Below, piece after piece: positions 32,531 through 44,228 of a stretch of DNA of 64,000 bases. This DNA is from Volvox africanus (taxonomy: Eukaryota > Chlorophyta > Chlorophyceae > Chlamydomonadales > Volvocaceae). Within the stretch, counting starts at the first letter, position 1. Every line of letters begins with the position of its first letter. A program made the translations under genes and the position numbers. Under the pieces are notes generated by a model, which was given only the letters and a program-made list of their open reading frames with translations, was not told the origin of the DNA and did not search any database. The DNA is taken from positions 248,001-312,000 of the forward strand of contig BSDZ01000033.1 in assembly GCA_030268105.1 (NCBI GenBank). The letters run 5' to 3'.

Positions 32531-35134
32531 TCAGAGCCGAATGCCCCCACGCTGAACACACGGCTCTGTGATTCCCTTGGCAGCCCTTAGGAAGGCCGCC
32601 AAGAAAGGGCGCCTCTTGCGGGGCCCCTCAAGCGAGGCGGCCTTGATGGACGCCGTCCCCCAACGATTGGAGCCACAAAGCTCCATCAGCTTGAGCTGCA
32701 CATAGGAAATTGCTGGAGCTGCCGCCTGCTCCTTCCCGAAGGCAACAAGTGGATTGTGCTCGAGGCCTAAAGAGGGCAAAGTGTGTGGGGGAGAGCGAAC
32801 GTCTCTGTGCCAGAAATCAATTCATGTAAGGTGGGCTGCGCTTAGATGTGCAGGCAGACAGCAGGTGGCAAGGCCCACTGCCTGCTGAGTCAGCAGATAG
32901 AACAGGATACTTGGGAGCCAAACCAGTCAGCAGACCTAGACTCAGGGGTGTCTTTTCACAACCCCTCACACAATGACAACCCCTCAGCAGTACCATGCAC
33001 CTAGCTAGCATGAGATGGAGCGCGACGTGCACACCACCAGACTTACTTGCTTCACGAATGGCTTCTGCCAGGGTCGGCTCAAGCGTCTTGGTAAACGCCT
33101 GAACCTCCGCCCAGGACGACCAATGCTGCTCCCCCGCCCAGGACCGGCAGTCCTGCAGACCCCAGTTCCGTGCCTCAGGGGGCAGACGCCGCTCTGGGGT
33201 TTTCGGGTGCGGTTTTGGTGGCTGCGTGAGCTCCAGGGGTTGGTACAACTCCTGGGGTTGCTGCGCAGCCTTGTTGATGAAAATGGAAGCGGCACCAGCA
33301 TCTGCGACTTCGACTGCAGAAGGCGGACTCGTGGCGCCCATAGCAGGACAGCTGGCGGCAGGGATGATGGCAAATTTGGCAGTGATGCTGCTGCCCTGCA
33401 GGTCTGTAGAGGCCCCGGAAAGGCCCCCCTTCCTGGCCTCCATCATGGCGGCCCCCGACCTCAGCTTCTCGAGTTGCGAAATCAAATCTGACACCTGCAG
33501 ATAAAAGAGCGAACATCCAGCAGTTGTCGGGTTTTGTATACATAAGACAATGTTGCTTCGATGACTTCTTGCCCACGCACCTGGACTTGGAAGCCCTCGA
33601 AGCCCTCAGCTTCGGTGGTCTCGTCCAACCTGTATGGAAAAGGCATGGGTGGGGTTGCAGGTGTAAGCAAGAGATCCCAGCATTGTGGGTTTCGGGTAAA
33701 CAGGAAGTCGCACATCCGAAACACGTACTCCTTCATGCATTTGCCGCCACGTACTCAGACCGCCACGCACTACCACGTCACTCCGCCGTACACCTAGTTA
33801 TACACTGCACCTACCGCTGATATGCTAGCTCAATGGCCGCCGCTGCTCCCGCCAACCCCGACGGGGCCATCACGCCACCCGCGCATTGCTGCACGTTGTT
33901 CTCCTCACTCTCCAGCTGCGGCTCCTGCTGGCAGAGAACGAGACACACAAAAAAGCTTTTCATCAGTTAGTGCACCGTTTACGTGCGTAGACATGGAACA
34001 TCTGCATCACGGAAAGCATCTTGATGTGTTTCCGAGGGGGTATTGGACGTCCAAACACAAGCGCATGTACACAAATTAGTTTCGGCGACATCTGAACGAC
34101 GACAAAATAACGACATGTATGATGAGCCCACCCCCGTGTTACCCTCGGGCAACTCCCTCCGTCCGTCTCCCCTCCCCTCGGAAACCATGTTCCCCATTCG
34201 CCTCCCCTGAGAAGCGCTTTCCTGCAGGCACTTTGCAACCAACACAGTGCAGCACAAGCCGCGCACTGGTATGAGAAAGGCGACCTCCTCCCCGGAACCC
34301 CCTCAGGCGTCAGGTCTGACCCACCACCTGCTGCGCTGCTGGAACTGGCTGGGCTTCCAGTTGGGCTCCGGCCTGGTGAAGATTCTCGGGCGCGCCCTTC
34401 TGTTGTGCGCACGCAAAAGACGGGGGGTCGACACGTTGGTCGATAGTCAGCAAGCGGTGCGGGTCGGCGCATGGCCCAATCACATCGAGCGACTGTCAGA
34501 CAAGCGACCCCCAAGGCATCTCAACACCCATCACCACTGCTGGAGCAAACTCCTGATCAGCTCAAACTCACCCAGGATAGCAGGACCTTAAGCAGAGTCC
34601 CCTTCTCAGCTATTTGCAGGCGCCGCGCGGACAACCGCTCCTGCAACGTCAAGGATTCTTCGCCCTCGAGCTTCCCGAACCGCTGAAGAGGCTGCGACAG
34701 AAAAGGTGGAAGGGATGGGATGTCACGGAATGACCGAAAAAAGACGGAATCGAAGAAAACATAAACGACGACGAAAGGCAGGCTTGATGGGAGTTGGCCT
34801 TACTTAGAACTGAACATCAGGAAAGACAGCAACACGAATTCACCTTTTCTGTCGGAATCCACTTGCGGCTAAACTTCTTCATTAGTTCACGCAAAGGAGT
34901 GACGACCACTCCACCTGCAGGCTGCTCTACAGCTTTGCCATTTAGGCAGCTGCTGTTGCTCATAACGCTGTCATTATCGTTAGCGGTGCTGTTGGTGTCC
35001 GAGATTGTGTCGATCCTCTCATAAGCACGATCCTTAGGCTTGAAGCCCAGTTTCACCAACAGCGAGATCATGGCTGACGCCTGGACAGCCGGGTCGTGGT
35101 CAAGGAGCCGGTAATCGAAGCGTCCAATGAAGCA
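32531..35134 (-). CDS. unidentified multi-exon protein with predicted coiled coil
   Basis: I do not recognise a family. Seven exons join in perfect phase: 35134-34844, 34691-34572, 34399-34328, 33927-33815, 33629-33581, 33494-33047, 32766-32531. They total 1329 bases, 442 residues plus stop. Donors include GTGAGT (34571) and GTAAGT (33046). The first exon reads FDYRLLDHDPAVQASAMISL, which is helical. A Glu/Leu-rich stretch (QERLSARRLQIAEKG) and QVSDLISQLEKLRSG suggest coiled coil. The middle is rich in Pro, Gln and Ala. The last exons read TLAEAIREAS-LEHNPLVAF and end basic (GPRKRRPF). The 5' end is uncertain: 35134 is an apparent acceptor (GATAG) with no upstream exon found, so translation might instead start at the ATG at 35071. 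Consistent phases across six introns make a real gene likely. Confidence 0.72.
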
Positions 35135-38100
35135 CTATCGCTAAGCAAATCGTTGAGATGTATTACTCAATAAACGACACTAAGGTTTTGTCTAGAGGCA
35201 AACGGTTGTGTTGACAGGCCAAAGCCTGTTCTTTGGAGTCTCTCTAAGGAATTCGAAAGCAATTATGGAAAATGGTTTTAAAATAACTAGTTAGGATGTT
35301 AATGGGTCACACAGGGTGGGCTATGGTTATGTAGAGCGACGGAGCATAATCAGGTCTAAAGGCGAAGGTTTCACAGCTTTCCTTTATCCGGTTGTAACAC
35401 TGAAGCAAAGTAATTTGAATGGCAATGTAGGGGCGCTTCCGTGTGGCGATAAGAACCCCGTATTACCATAATCGGTCCGCTGTTCGTGGCTTCGGGCCGT
35501 ACATTGGAACAACAGATTACGTAGGTTCATCGCAAAGGATTTCTTGAGCTCCTATTGAACTGTAATTTCAATTGGTACAATTGAGCTCGCGTAAGCTTAC
35601 AAAAACATCAATACCGCAAATGTTTTACTGACTTTTGGGTTTACTTTTTGGTTACTCAATCGGGTCATCGAAAACTTTAATCTTGTGCGTAATCTTCGCA
35701 TGTATGCATGCTGGCTACCGAGAAGCTCGTAAGCACGATAGGCAGATACCTACCAAGCAAGGCATGTTGTGATTGACCTTGAAAACATTCTGCCCTTGAC
35801 TCTTACTTTGCCCCATCATCACACTCACTAATCGGAACGCCGCCGTTCATTTTTCGTGCAGTTGCAGCGACTTTGCTAGTAGGTATTGATTCCTTTCCCT
35901 GCTGCGAGATGAAATCACCGCATTCATGCGGCCAGCCAACCACGAGTCTTCCCCTCTCATGATATCTGCTACCACACTACGGGATGCACTTCATGAAGGG
36001 CACGCATCTTGAATGCCGTTTGAGCTGCTCGACGTCATTTGGGTGCAAATACACATGCATCTCTCTGTCTGCCCCTTCAGTATGTGTGTATCGGAAGAGA
36101 GCGACTGAATTAAACACCAGCTGCTCCGTTCTGGTACTGCTGCACTTTTATCTTAAAAGTGAATGCGGGTTGTTTCATCCTGGGTGAGCCCTACCCACAA
36201 TCAGGGACAAACTGCAGACAGAGACGCAACAGGATGCTAACTGACAAGAGGACAAAACGTACACATCCTCGCACCACCTTGCAAACAAACCTGACGTCCG
36301 TACTCTCACCCATACATCTGAACACCTGAGTCCTATGCTCCCCTTCTCCCAATACTACTTTCCCCGCCACGCCGCTGTGTATCACTGCCCTCTGCCCATT
36401 GGACCAAGCGCTGTCGTAACTGCTCCCAACAAATTCACGGTTCGCGGCTTACTTTCATCCTTCACCTTCCAACATGCGCACTCTGCAGGCGGGCAACACC
36501 CGCCTTTCGCATCGTTCATTGTGAACCCTGCAGAGGAGAAGCATGAAGCAGGATTACTAAGATGAATGTTGCCTAGTATAGGACATGTGATTTGAGTGCC
36601 AGTACGCCGTATCCGTGCCGATACCTTGCACCAGCACCAGCACCAGCACCAGCACCAGCACCAGCACCATGACAACAGTCATAGCCTGCCACCGAGCACC
36701 CCCAATATAAAGCTCAATAGACACCCGAACTAACCAGCCTGGTAGGGACCAGCGCTGAGACCGCTGACAAAATCATGACCCATCATGGGCCTCCTGACCC
36801 AGATGGCCAAATGTAAACAGTGTAACTGCCACCACCACCACCACCATCAGCATCACCACCACATTCGCCACCGGCACCGGCACCACCACAACTACAGAAG
36901 CCCTCAGCATTTCAGCTCTAGACCAGCAGCGCATGTCACAGCGCCCAAACGGCATTGACAGCTCCAATCAGCGATTGGCTTCCGCGGAACGGCGGACGAT
37001 GGGGGGAAATCGGGAGGGGACATGGATCCTGGCACAACCGACGCCGTGTCCCTTCCCGGCGACTTTCCCGGCAGCGCACAAAAATGTGTATGCATGTACA
37101 TATGGGTATGGGTACATGAGTGTGTGTGTACCTGTGTGTTTGTGTATGTGTATGTGGGAGTCACAAATGTGTTTCGTGTGCTTGCACGCGGGCAGGTGAG
37201 ATGGGTGGAAAGCGCCGCGTTCATTTTTCAGCGGTCAGAGCCCCCTAACCGGGGGAAGGGGGGAAGCAGCGCGGGTCGCTCGAGCACGAGGACACGACCG
37301 CAAGAGTGAGCCTCAGGTCACCAACCATATGGCAAAATGCGGTTAGTAACTGTTTTCCCGTTCGTAATACGAGAATACGTGCAGGGGGGTTGGACTCGTT
37401 GCGTGCCATCACAGTCCATTTAGTGCCTCATTAGGCCCCATAACCAATGCCATAAATTTGCGAATCCGTTCGGAATGCGCTTAAAATAAAGTTAGATCCA
37501 CGTTCGGTTTAAGTGGAAATACGACATACGCACACGGCCACCGAGGCAACATGGTATGCGGTGTGCAAGGACACGAATACAAACGTAAAGAGCAGATGAA
37601 TGCAGACCATGAAAAAAAGAATTAACATAAAGCGCGAGCCCCGCAAGACCTCATCCGTGTGTGTGTTTTGGGAGGGGGGAAGGAGGCGGGGAGCTCATTC
37701 GTCAAATGAGGGGCCACGCTCTTGTCCTGGGACCTGATTCGCTCACTGTGCCGCGTCCCCAGTCATAATATGGTAATGGGTTTCATGTGGCTCCTCCCCT
37801 CCTCCTCCCCTCCTCCTCCTCCTCCTCCTCCTCCTCCTCCTTTCACACCGGATATACATCCGTGCATGCGTGCGTCTTTTCCACCCGCCCACTTATCCGG
37901 ATAAGCGGTCGGCCATCTCCCGGCCTTACGAGCGCACGGCCGAAAGGAGCTGTGATGCCACCACTGCCCCCAAATTCCCACCACAATCTCACCCCGAAGC
38001 AAACTGACCGACCAGGCACGGTCCGCCGAAACCGCGACGGGGACGCCCCACTGACCCATGGCCCGACCAGGTTTTTGCCCGCTGCTCCCGCTCCCACAAT

Positions 38101-38342
38101 CCATCTGTTATATCCCTCCATAAGCCCCGCCCCCAACAGCATCCGCCATGGCAATAAGCGCACAAGGGGGTTATCGCTTCGAGCCATCATTGGTTCAGAG
38201 ACTGTTGCTCCAGCTTCTGCTTCTGCTACTGCTGTGCTACTGCTGCTGCCGCTAATGGGGTGCTAATAATATTACTACGGTTGCTGTAACTATGGCAACT
38301 GGTATGTCGGTCACTGCCTGTGCCTCCCCCCCCGCGAGAGTG
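35135..38342. other. no gene recognised; several simple repeats
   Basis: This stretch holds (CAGCAC)n at 36629-36668, a CCACCA-rich stretch at 36829-36890, a TGTGTATG-rich stretch at 37083-37160 and a (CTC)n run at 37797-37843. Undetected 5' exons of the gene at 32531-35134 could lie here. The part next to 38342 should hold the 3' UTR of the F-box/WD40 gene. Open frames here are short or simple-sequence. Confidence 0.5.
36629..36668. repeat. (CAGCAC)n hexanucleotide repeat
   Basis: Tandem CAGCAC units. On the minus strand this gives the Cys-Trp run of an open frame that is not a gene. Confidence 0.95.
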
Positions 38343-38780
38343 CTACACCGGACGCCGTCGCGCGTGCAGCACCGGCAGGGGTGAGGTCCGAGAACGGAAG
38401 TCCAGGTACGTGATGTCGCCAGTGCCGCTGCCCACGGCCAGTCCCTCCAGCTGTACAGCCAGGGCTGCGGAGAAGGAGTGGTGCGGGGCGTCCTGTGGTG
38501 CGGGGAAAGAGGGAGGGCGAGAGAGATGAAAGGAGCGAGGGAAAAAGGGACGGGAGAGAGGGGAGAGGGGAGAGAGGGAAGAGAGGGGAGAGAGGGGAGA
38601 AGAGAGGAGAGAAGAGAGGGGAAAGAGCTGTTTGGGGTTCAACATCAGTGGATGATGAGGCCCATCCCGGGTGGGTGTTAGTCCTAGTGATCGGCTAGGG
38701 AGGGACCCTGCAGCTCTAGGTGGACGCAGCGGGGAGCCGGAGACACACACAACACTAGCTGAACATGAGCCAAATCAGTA

Positions 38781-38865
<85 letters not shown>

Positions 38866-38872
38866 TCGTGTA

Positions 38873-38925
<53 letters not shown>

Positions 38926-41900
38926 GTATATGTGTTATGTAGGTTTCAGCACAATCTTCACCCTCACTTCTTGCCACTCACCTGCATGCAAATAACGGGC
39001 TCAAGCACCCGCCTCTGCGCTGAAACTTCCCGCCGCAACCGCCCCACGGCGCTGAGGGGACGAGATGTAGTGGCGGCCGCAGCCGCAGCCACCGCTGCCG
39101 GCCCCATTGTTCCTGCACTGACAGTCGCGGCCCCTGCACTCCCATTAACGCCACCGTTTCCTGCGTTCCGCTGCGTCGCCGCCGCCGCCGCTGCCGCCAC
39201 CGCCGCCGCCGCCGTTGCTCCATCCAATCCATTGCACTTGTACACAATGAGGCCATCTGCGGCGGCAGGGGACAACGGGACGGGGACGATCAAAGAGGTC
39301 GACATACCTTTACCTAGAGATTTGTTCTGATTGCGAAAATTACCTAAGCATTGCCTTGAATGAAGTTTACTTAATTAAAAGCAATAATGTCGTTTTAATC
39401 GGACATTGATCACGTGGGCTAAGTCGCCTCACATAAACGGAAAAACGTGTTCGGGAGAAAGCTGTGGGGAGAAAGCGGAGGAGGGGGCGGCCGCCGCGGG
39501 GACGGCGGCCGCAAAACACACGTGTGGGGTTGAAGCGGTGTATAGAGCACGGTGTACGGTGCTAGCCCCTTTGTTGGTTAACACCGTTCCCCTTACCCCT
39601 TGCCCCCCGTCCACTTGCCCTTCCCCTACCCCGCCCCTTACCCCGCGCATTAGCACTGAATACGGCACCACCCTCCCGCCCTCCCAGTTTCCCCTGCCTT
39701 CTCCATGTGCGGCCTGCGCCGCCCTCACCATTCATAGCCAGTGTGACCACCGCGCCGTGCACCAACGCAACAGAGGTGACGGGTCCGTTGTGGTCAGAGA
39801 GCTGCACTAGCGGCAAGCCACTGATGGGGTCCCAGACGCGCACCTCCCGCACAGAACCTGTGACCAGGACTAGCCGCTGCGACGGAGGCAGCCGCTGCCC
39901 TTGGGCGCGGCTGCCGTACTGTCCCGGCGGCAGCGCCAGCGAAGGGGGCCCGGCCGCCGCTGTCACATCAAGGTCCGGGGGAAGTAGCAGCTGGTCTCGG
40001 TACGACTCCCCATGACGTGGCAGGTAACCGAACTGTACGGAAAGCACACCAACGGAATGGCCACGCAGCGTCGTGTGGCATTGCGCTGTGGCGAGGTTCC
40101 AGACACGTACGACAGCGTCGGCGCCGCCAGTGGCGACCAGCCATACGGGGAGCATGCCGGCCGCTACAGCCGCAGCGGTCGTAGTGGCTGCTGACGCGCC
40201 CGCAAGATCTTCCCTGCCGCCGCCACCACCATTCACAGCTGACCCTTGCAGAGCGTCCGGCGGTTCTACGAGACTCGTGTTCAGCAGGGACGACAAAACC
40301 GTGATCATGTCGTCATACGCCCCAAGCTCCACGCTGCGAAGAGCTCTCCCTCCGGCGCCAGCGCCGCCATCTCCGCCAGCATGGTCACCAAAGCCGTTGT
40401 GATCCCCAGCGGCTGCGGCAGATGCGGCCGCAGCCCTTGCCGCCGCCGACGGCGGCGGCACCACCCCTGGAGCCGCTCTGTGTACGTCCATGCACAAGAT
40501 CGCGGATGTATGACCGCACAACGTTGCCATGGCTTCCAAAGTCTGTAACCCCGGTCGAGTCCTAAGAGCTTCACCACCCCGCGCATCAGCGCCGCTGCCG
40601 CCGCCGCCGCCGCTGGACCCCTCCGCTGCCCTGGAATGTGGCGCCGCTACCACCGCCTGCATTGCGCTAAAGGGTGGCAGCCGCCATAGCCTCGTCGTAC
40701 AGTCACGGCTGGATGACACCATGACGCTGCTACTATACAGTACGGCAATACCCCAAACGACATCCCCGTGTCCGGAGAAGGTGCGCAGGAGCTGTTTCGT
40801 CGGCAGATGCCACAACCGAATAACTCCGTCGATGCAACCCGTGACGACCCAGTCCTCCCATTGTGGGTCGTACGGCAGCGTCAGTGTCATTCCCTCCGCT
40901 GTGCCGTACATGCCCCCCTCAAGTTCCTCCGAAGCGCTCGTGGGTCCCGCCGCCGCGGGTGCTGACCCACGGGACTGTGGCGAGGGTCCCGTTGCGCTCA
41001 CCCCTGTCCCTCCGCCGCCACTGTCCGATGGAGTTATTTGCCCCCTGCCGCCGCCGCCGCTGAGGCATCTCCCGGCGTCGCCAGCAGCTGTGACAGCACC
41101 CTCCATTGGGTCATATTGGTAAATGTGATGTGCGAGGTAGTGAGTGGTGGCCGGCGGCGGCGGCGTATAACAGAAACGCACCAGCGTGACCTCCTGCGGA
41201 TGCTCCAACGCGACCCATGGGTCACTGGATTCCGAATAATAGCGCCAGGCGGCCACTCGCCGATCTGTCGACGCTGTGGGGTGGAAGACGCAACATACGG
41301 CCCACGAGTGTCCTAAGTGCTGTATGTACGGTAGCCACCAAACCCGGCGACACAACATCCCGCGATCCCCCCTTCCTTCCCTTCTCACCCGCCGTAGGTC
41401 CTTCGGACAGCCCATCCATATTCTTCCGTGCGGTAACTGGCCACCTTCGCCATCATCTCCCCCTCCCTCCCCCTCACCACTCTTCCTTCGCCCCCCCCCC
41501 TCCCCCCCTCGCCACCGCCCCCTCTCCCTCCCCTTTCTCCCGGCTTTGTGACCCGACCCTGTATATCCAATCCGACATGTTACAACCGGCACCTTGTGAA
41601 CGCCACATCCCCAACCTTATTATCTAGGGTCGCATCTCCGCGGTACACTTCACCTTAACACCCCGCACGCTATCTCTCACCTGTCACCACTTGGTGCCGG
41701 CCCGCCGCCATGCACGTGATCCAACCCGTGTGCCCCCGGTATCGCCTCACGCAGCGTGCCTGCTGAGGCGCCCCGCTAGCAGGGCCGAGAGAAAATACCC
41801 GCACGCTGCCGTCCCACGCGGCACTTAGCAGCACTGAGCCCCAGGGTTCCACGACCTGGAAGGCAAGACACTCAACATTGCTGCTGTGTTCACGAAGCGG

Positions 41901-42071
41901 TGTCTCCGCATATCGTGCAGTCCGCCAGTTGGATTCCATCCGTACAGTCCTTCCGTACAGGTCCTTGAGGTCCGCTGCAGCGGGTGGCGGCGGCGGCGGC
42001 ACCTGCCGCTGCCCATGCGCGTGTTGTTGTTGTTGCTGCTGCAGCTGCTGCCCTTGATTAACCTGTTGTTG

Positions 42072-42105
<34 letters not shown>

Positions 42106-43427
42106 AGCCGATCCAGAAAACCCGCCCGAAGACCGCCTAGGAAATCCTCGTGGCTGGAGCCGCCTGCAGCCCGAACCGCCCGAACCGCCCTGATGCCGCG
42201 AACTCCCGGCACCGCCCGCAAATCATCCCCCGCCTCCGTCGCGGTGACGTCATGGGCTTCGTCAATGGCGCCGGTAGCGGCTGCCAGTGCCTTCGGTTGC
42301 GCCGCCGGCGCAGCGTTCCGCCGTGCCAAGTACGCCGCTGCTGGCAGCGGGTAGCCCATCGCACATAATTGCCGAACCCACAGCCATGGCTCCCTCGCAG
42401 CGCGTCGCCAGCTCCTGCAGACGGCGGCGGCCGCTGCTAGACTGCGGGCAGGCAGAGCCTTGAGAACCTCCAGCAGCAGCTCCGAAGGCAGGTCGGACAA
42501 CCTGGCTATCGCCTCTGCTTCGGTAGTCCCCCCCAACGCCGTCGCCGTCTCAACACATGTTGTCAATGGCAATTGCGGCTCCGCCTCTTGCTGTTGCTGC
42601 TGCTGCAGATCCTGATTCGACAACGGGTTCGCACTTCCCATCCCGTCCTCACCGTATATAACCGCAGCGGGGCTTGGGTGATCATGCACAAGATCCGGCT
42701 GCTGCTGTCCCTGCTTCTGTTGCTGCGGAGAAGCTGCACGGGAGTCTGGGAGGTGACTGGCGGCGCAGTCGGCAGTGCGTCCTGGAGTCAGCGGTGCAGT
42801 CGGTGATGGCATGACACGATCTAGGATGCTGCCGTTGCGCATGAGACCGCTGCCCTCGACCTGCAGCTCCCCAGCAGCAGGTAGCGCTGGCTCGCGCAAG
42901 TGTGCGCGGACGAGCCGCATGGAGGCCCGGCTCGACATTTGAGGGCGCCCCGGTGGAGGCGCGGGCTGCATGGAAAAAGGCGTCCTGGGGGCTTGCGGGG
43001 ATTGAGCCTGGTGCTGAGGTGGCGAGGAAAGCAGCCGCGTGCTGCTAACTCCATTTTCTCCGATTCCAGCAACACCGCTGCCGCCGGCCGCACCACTGCC
43101 CTCGGCTGGCTGTGACGATGTGCACCCGGCAGCTGTAGAGGCTGCGCTGATGCTGGTTCTGCCTCCATGACCTTGTGGTTCAGAAGAGGAAGATGGAAGA
43201 GTTCCAGGCCCAGTCGCTTGTTCGGCTGGGAGGGCTGTGTCAGGCTGCAAGCTAGGGGGAAGCTCTCCAAGCAGCCGCGCTGTTCGAGGGTTGGTTCGAA
43301 AGCTTTGGGAATGTTCCCGAGAAGCTGGAATCACGGGTGGCTGGGGTTGGAGTGGCAGCGCTGGAGGCTGCGGCTGCAGGCGCCGGGATGCGGACTCCCC
43401 GGCGTCCATGGCAGCGGGCTTGTCCAC
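38343..43427 (-). CDS. F-box and WD40 repeat protein
   Basis: A likely substrate-recognition subunit of an SCF ubiquitin ligase, with the F-box contacting SKP1 and the WD40 propeller binding the target. Four exons: 43427-41681, 41273-39729, 39256-38982, 38492-38343. They total 3717 bases, 1238 residues plus stop TAG, with phases 1, 1, 0 matching at the junctions. Residues 1-300 are disordered and rich in Gln, Pro and Ala. The F-box is at about 310-356 (LSDLPSELLLEVLKALPARS, then VCRSWRRAAREPWLWVRQL). A poly-Gln stretch follows. About seven WD40 blades fill the rest: SAAWDGSVRVFSL, RGHTGWITCMAAG, GCIDGVIRLWHL, SSSRDCTTRLWRL, TGGADAVVRVWNL, TGSVREVRVWDP and NDGLIVYK. A final GDITYLDFRS looks like one more blade. 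Gly/Ala inserts separate several blades. The specific orthologue is not identified. Confidence 0.9.
38520..38632. repeat. GA-rich tract (GAGAGGGGAGAG-like)
   Basis: Degenerate purine repeats in the last intron (38493-38981) of the F-box/WD40 gene. On the sense strand they form a pyrimidine tract just upstream of the acceptor at 38493. Confidence 0.85.
38779..38939. repeat. (TATGTG)n hexanucleotide repeat in an F-box/WD40 intron
   Basis: About 25 tandem TGTATG units, interrupted once at about 38864 by TATTCG. It lies in the same last intron. The transcribed strand reads (CACATA)n. Compare 59041-59250. Confidence 0.96.
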
Positions 43428-44228
43428 GGGGATAGACTTCGCTGCGGCAGCCAGCTGCGCGCAGCGCGTCTTGTGATGGGGCCAATGATCCTTTTGGCCT
43501 GATATAAGGGGGAGAGCAAATTAAAGCAGCCTAGGTATGGTAGAAACATCATGGACAGGAACTGGGAACAGAGTAACAATATCGAGTCTCCGAAGCACTG
43601 TATACTTTATTCAAGTGAAGGATAACAAGGTAAACTCACATTCTCGACTGCAATACCTCTCCACCTTGCATCTTGAGCAGCGGAATTGTGCCGGTTTCTC
43701 GCAAATTGAGCACGATGCCATCCACCAAGGAATCGTATGCGCTACGTATTTTGACTACATAACACGCCAAGACAATCCAACCCGGGCAAACGTCGCATGC
43801 AGCTGGTGACACAGCACCATATTTCGGGTCGAATATATACTTATATGCATTCTATATTAACTATAGGCACCTGAAAGGCCAAGATTACAAAGTTAATGCT
43901 TGCTTCCTGAATTGCACGAGCAACCAAACGTCAACCAAATGTACAGACTGCGAACGCAGAGCAACCACACTTTTTGTGAATTGAATCGTATAATAGTTTA
44001 TATCTTATACAGCACATCATTTTTGCATCAGCTACCTTTAAATTGCTGCCTCTCAGTGTGGATACGGTAATTAAACGGAAACCAAAGTCCAATGGAGGCC
44101 GATCAATCCAGCCTTATATTCAATTTGTTAAAAACATATACCACGTAAAGCTTTAAATTAGCTTACTTGTGATTACGGGACCTCTGTCTGTGCTTTGCAC
44201 ATAGCGCCGTACCTGTGCCCAAGCTTCC
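43428..44228. promoter_or_regulatory. divergent intergenic region between the F-box/WD40 and DHX29-like genes
   Basis: Two genes start outward from this 800-bp segment, so it should hold both promoters and 5' UTRs. Positions 43830-44165 are notably AT-rich. No coding frame is supported and no particular promoter element stands out. Confidence 0.55.

Noticed and set aside
36382..36675. Cys-Trp-rich minus-strand frame
   Set aside because: The Cys-Trp run is the (CAGCAC)n repeat in translation and the rest has no recognisable motif.
39562..41592. A single 676-codon minus-strand frame as a complete gene
   Set aside because: It is exon 2 of the F-box/WD40 gene (41273-39729) with read-through into both introns. 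The joined exons give the continuous WD40 propeller.
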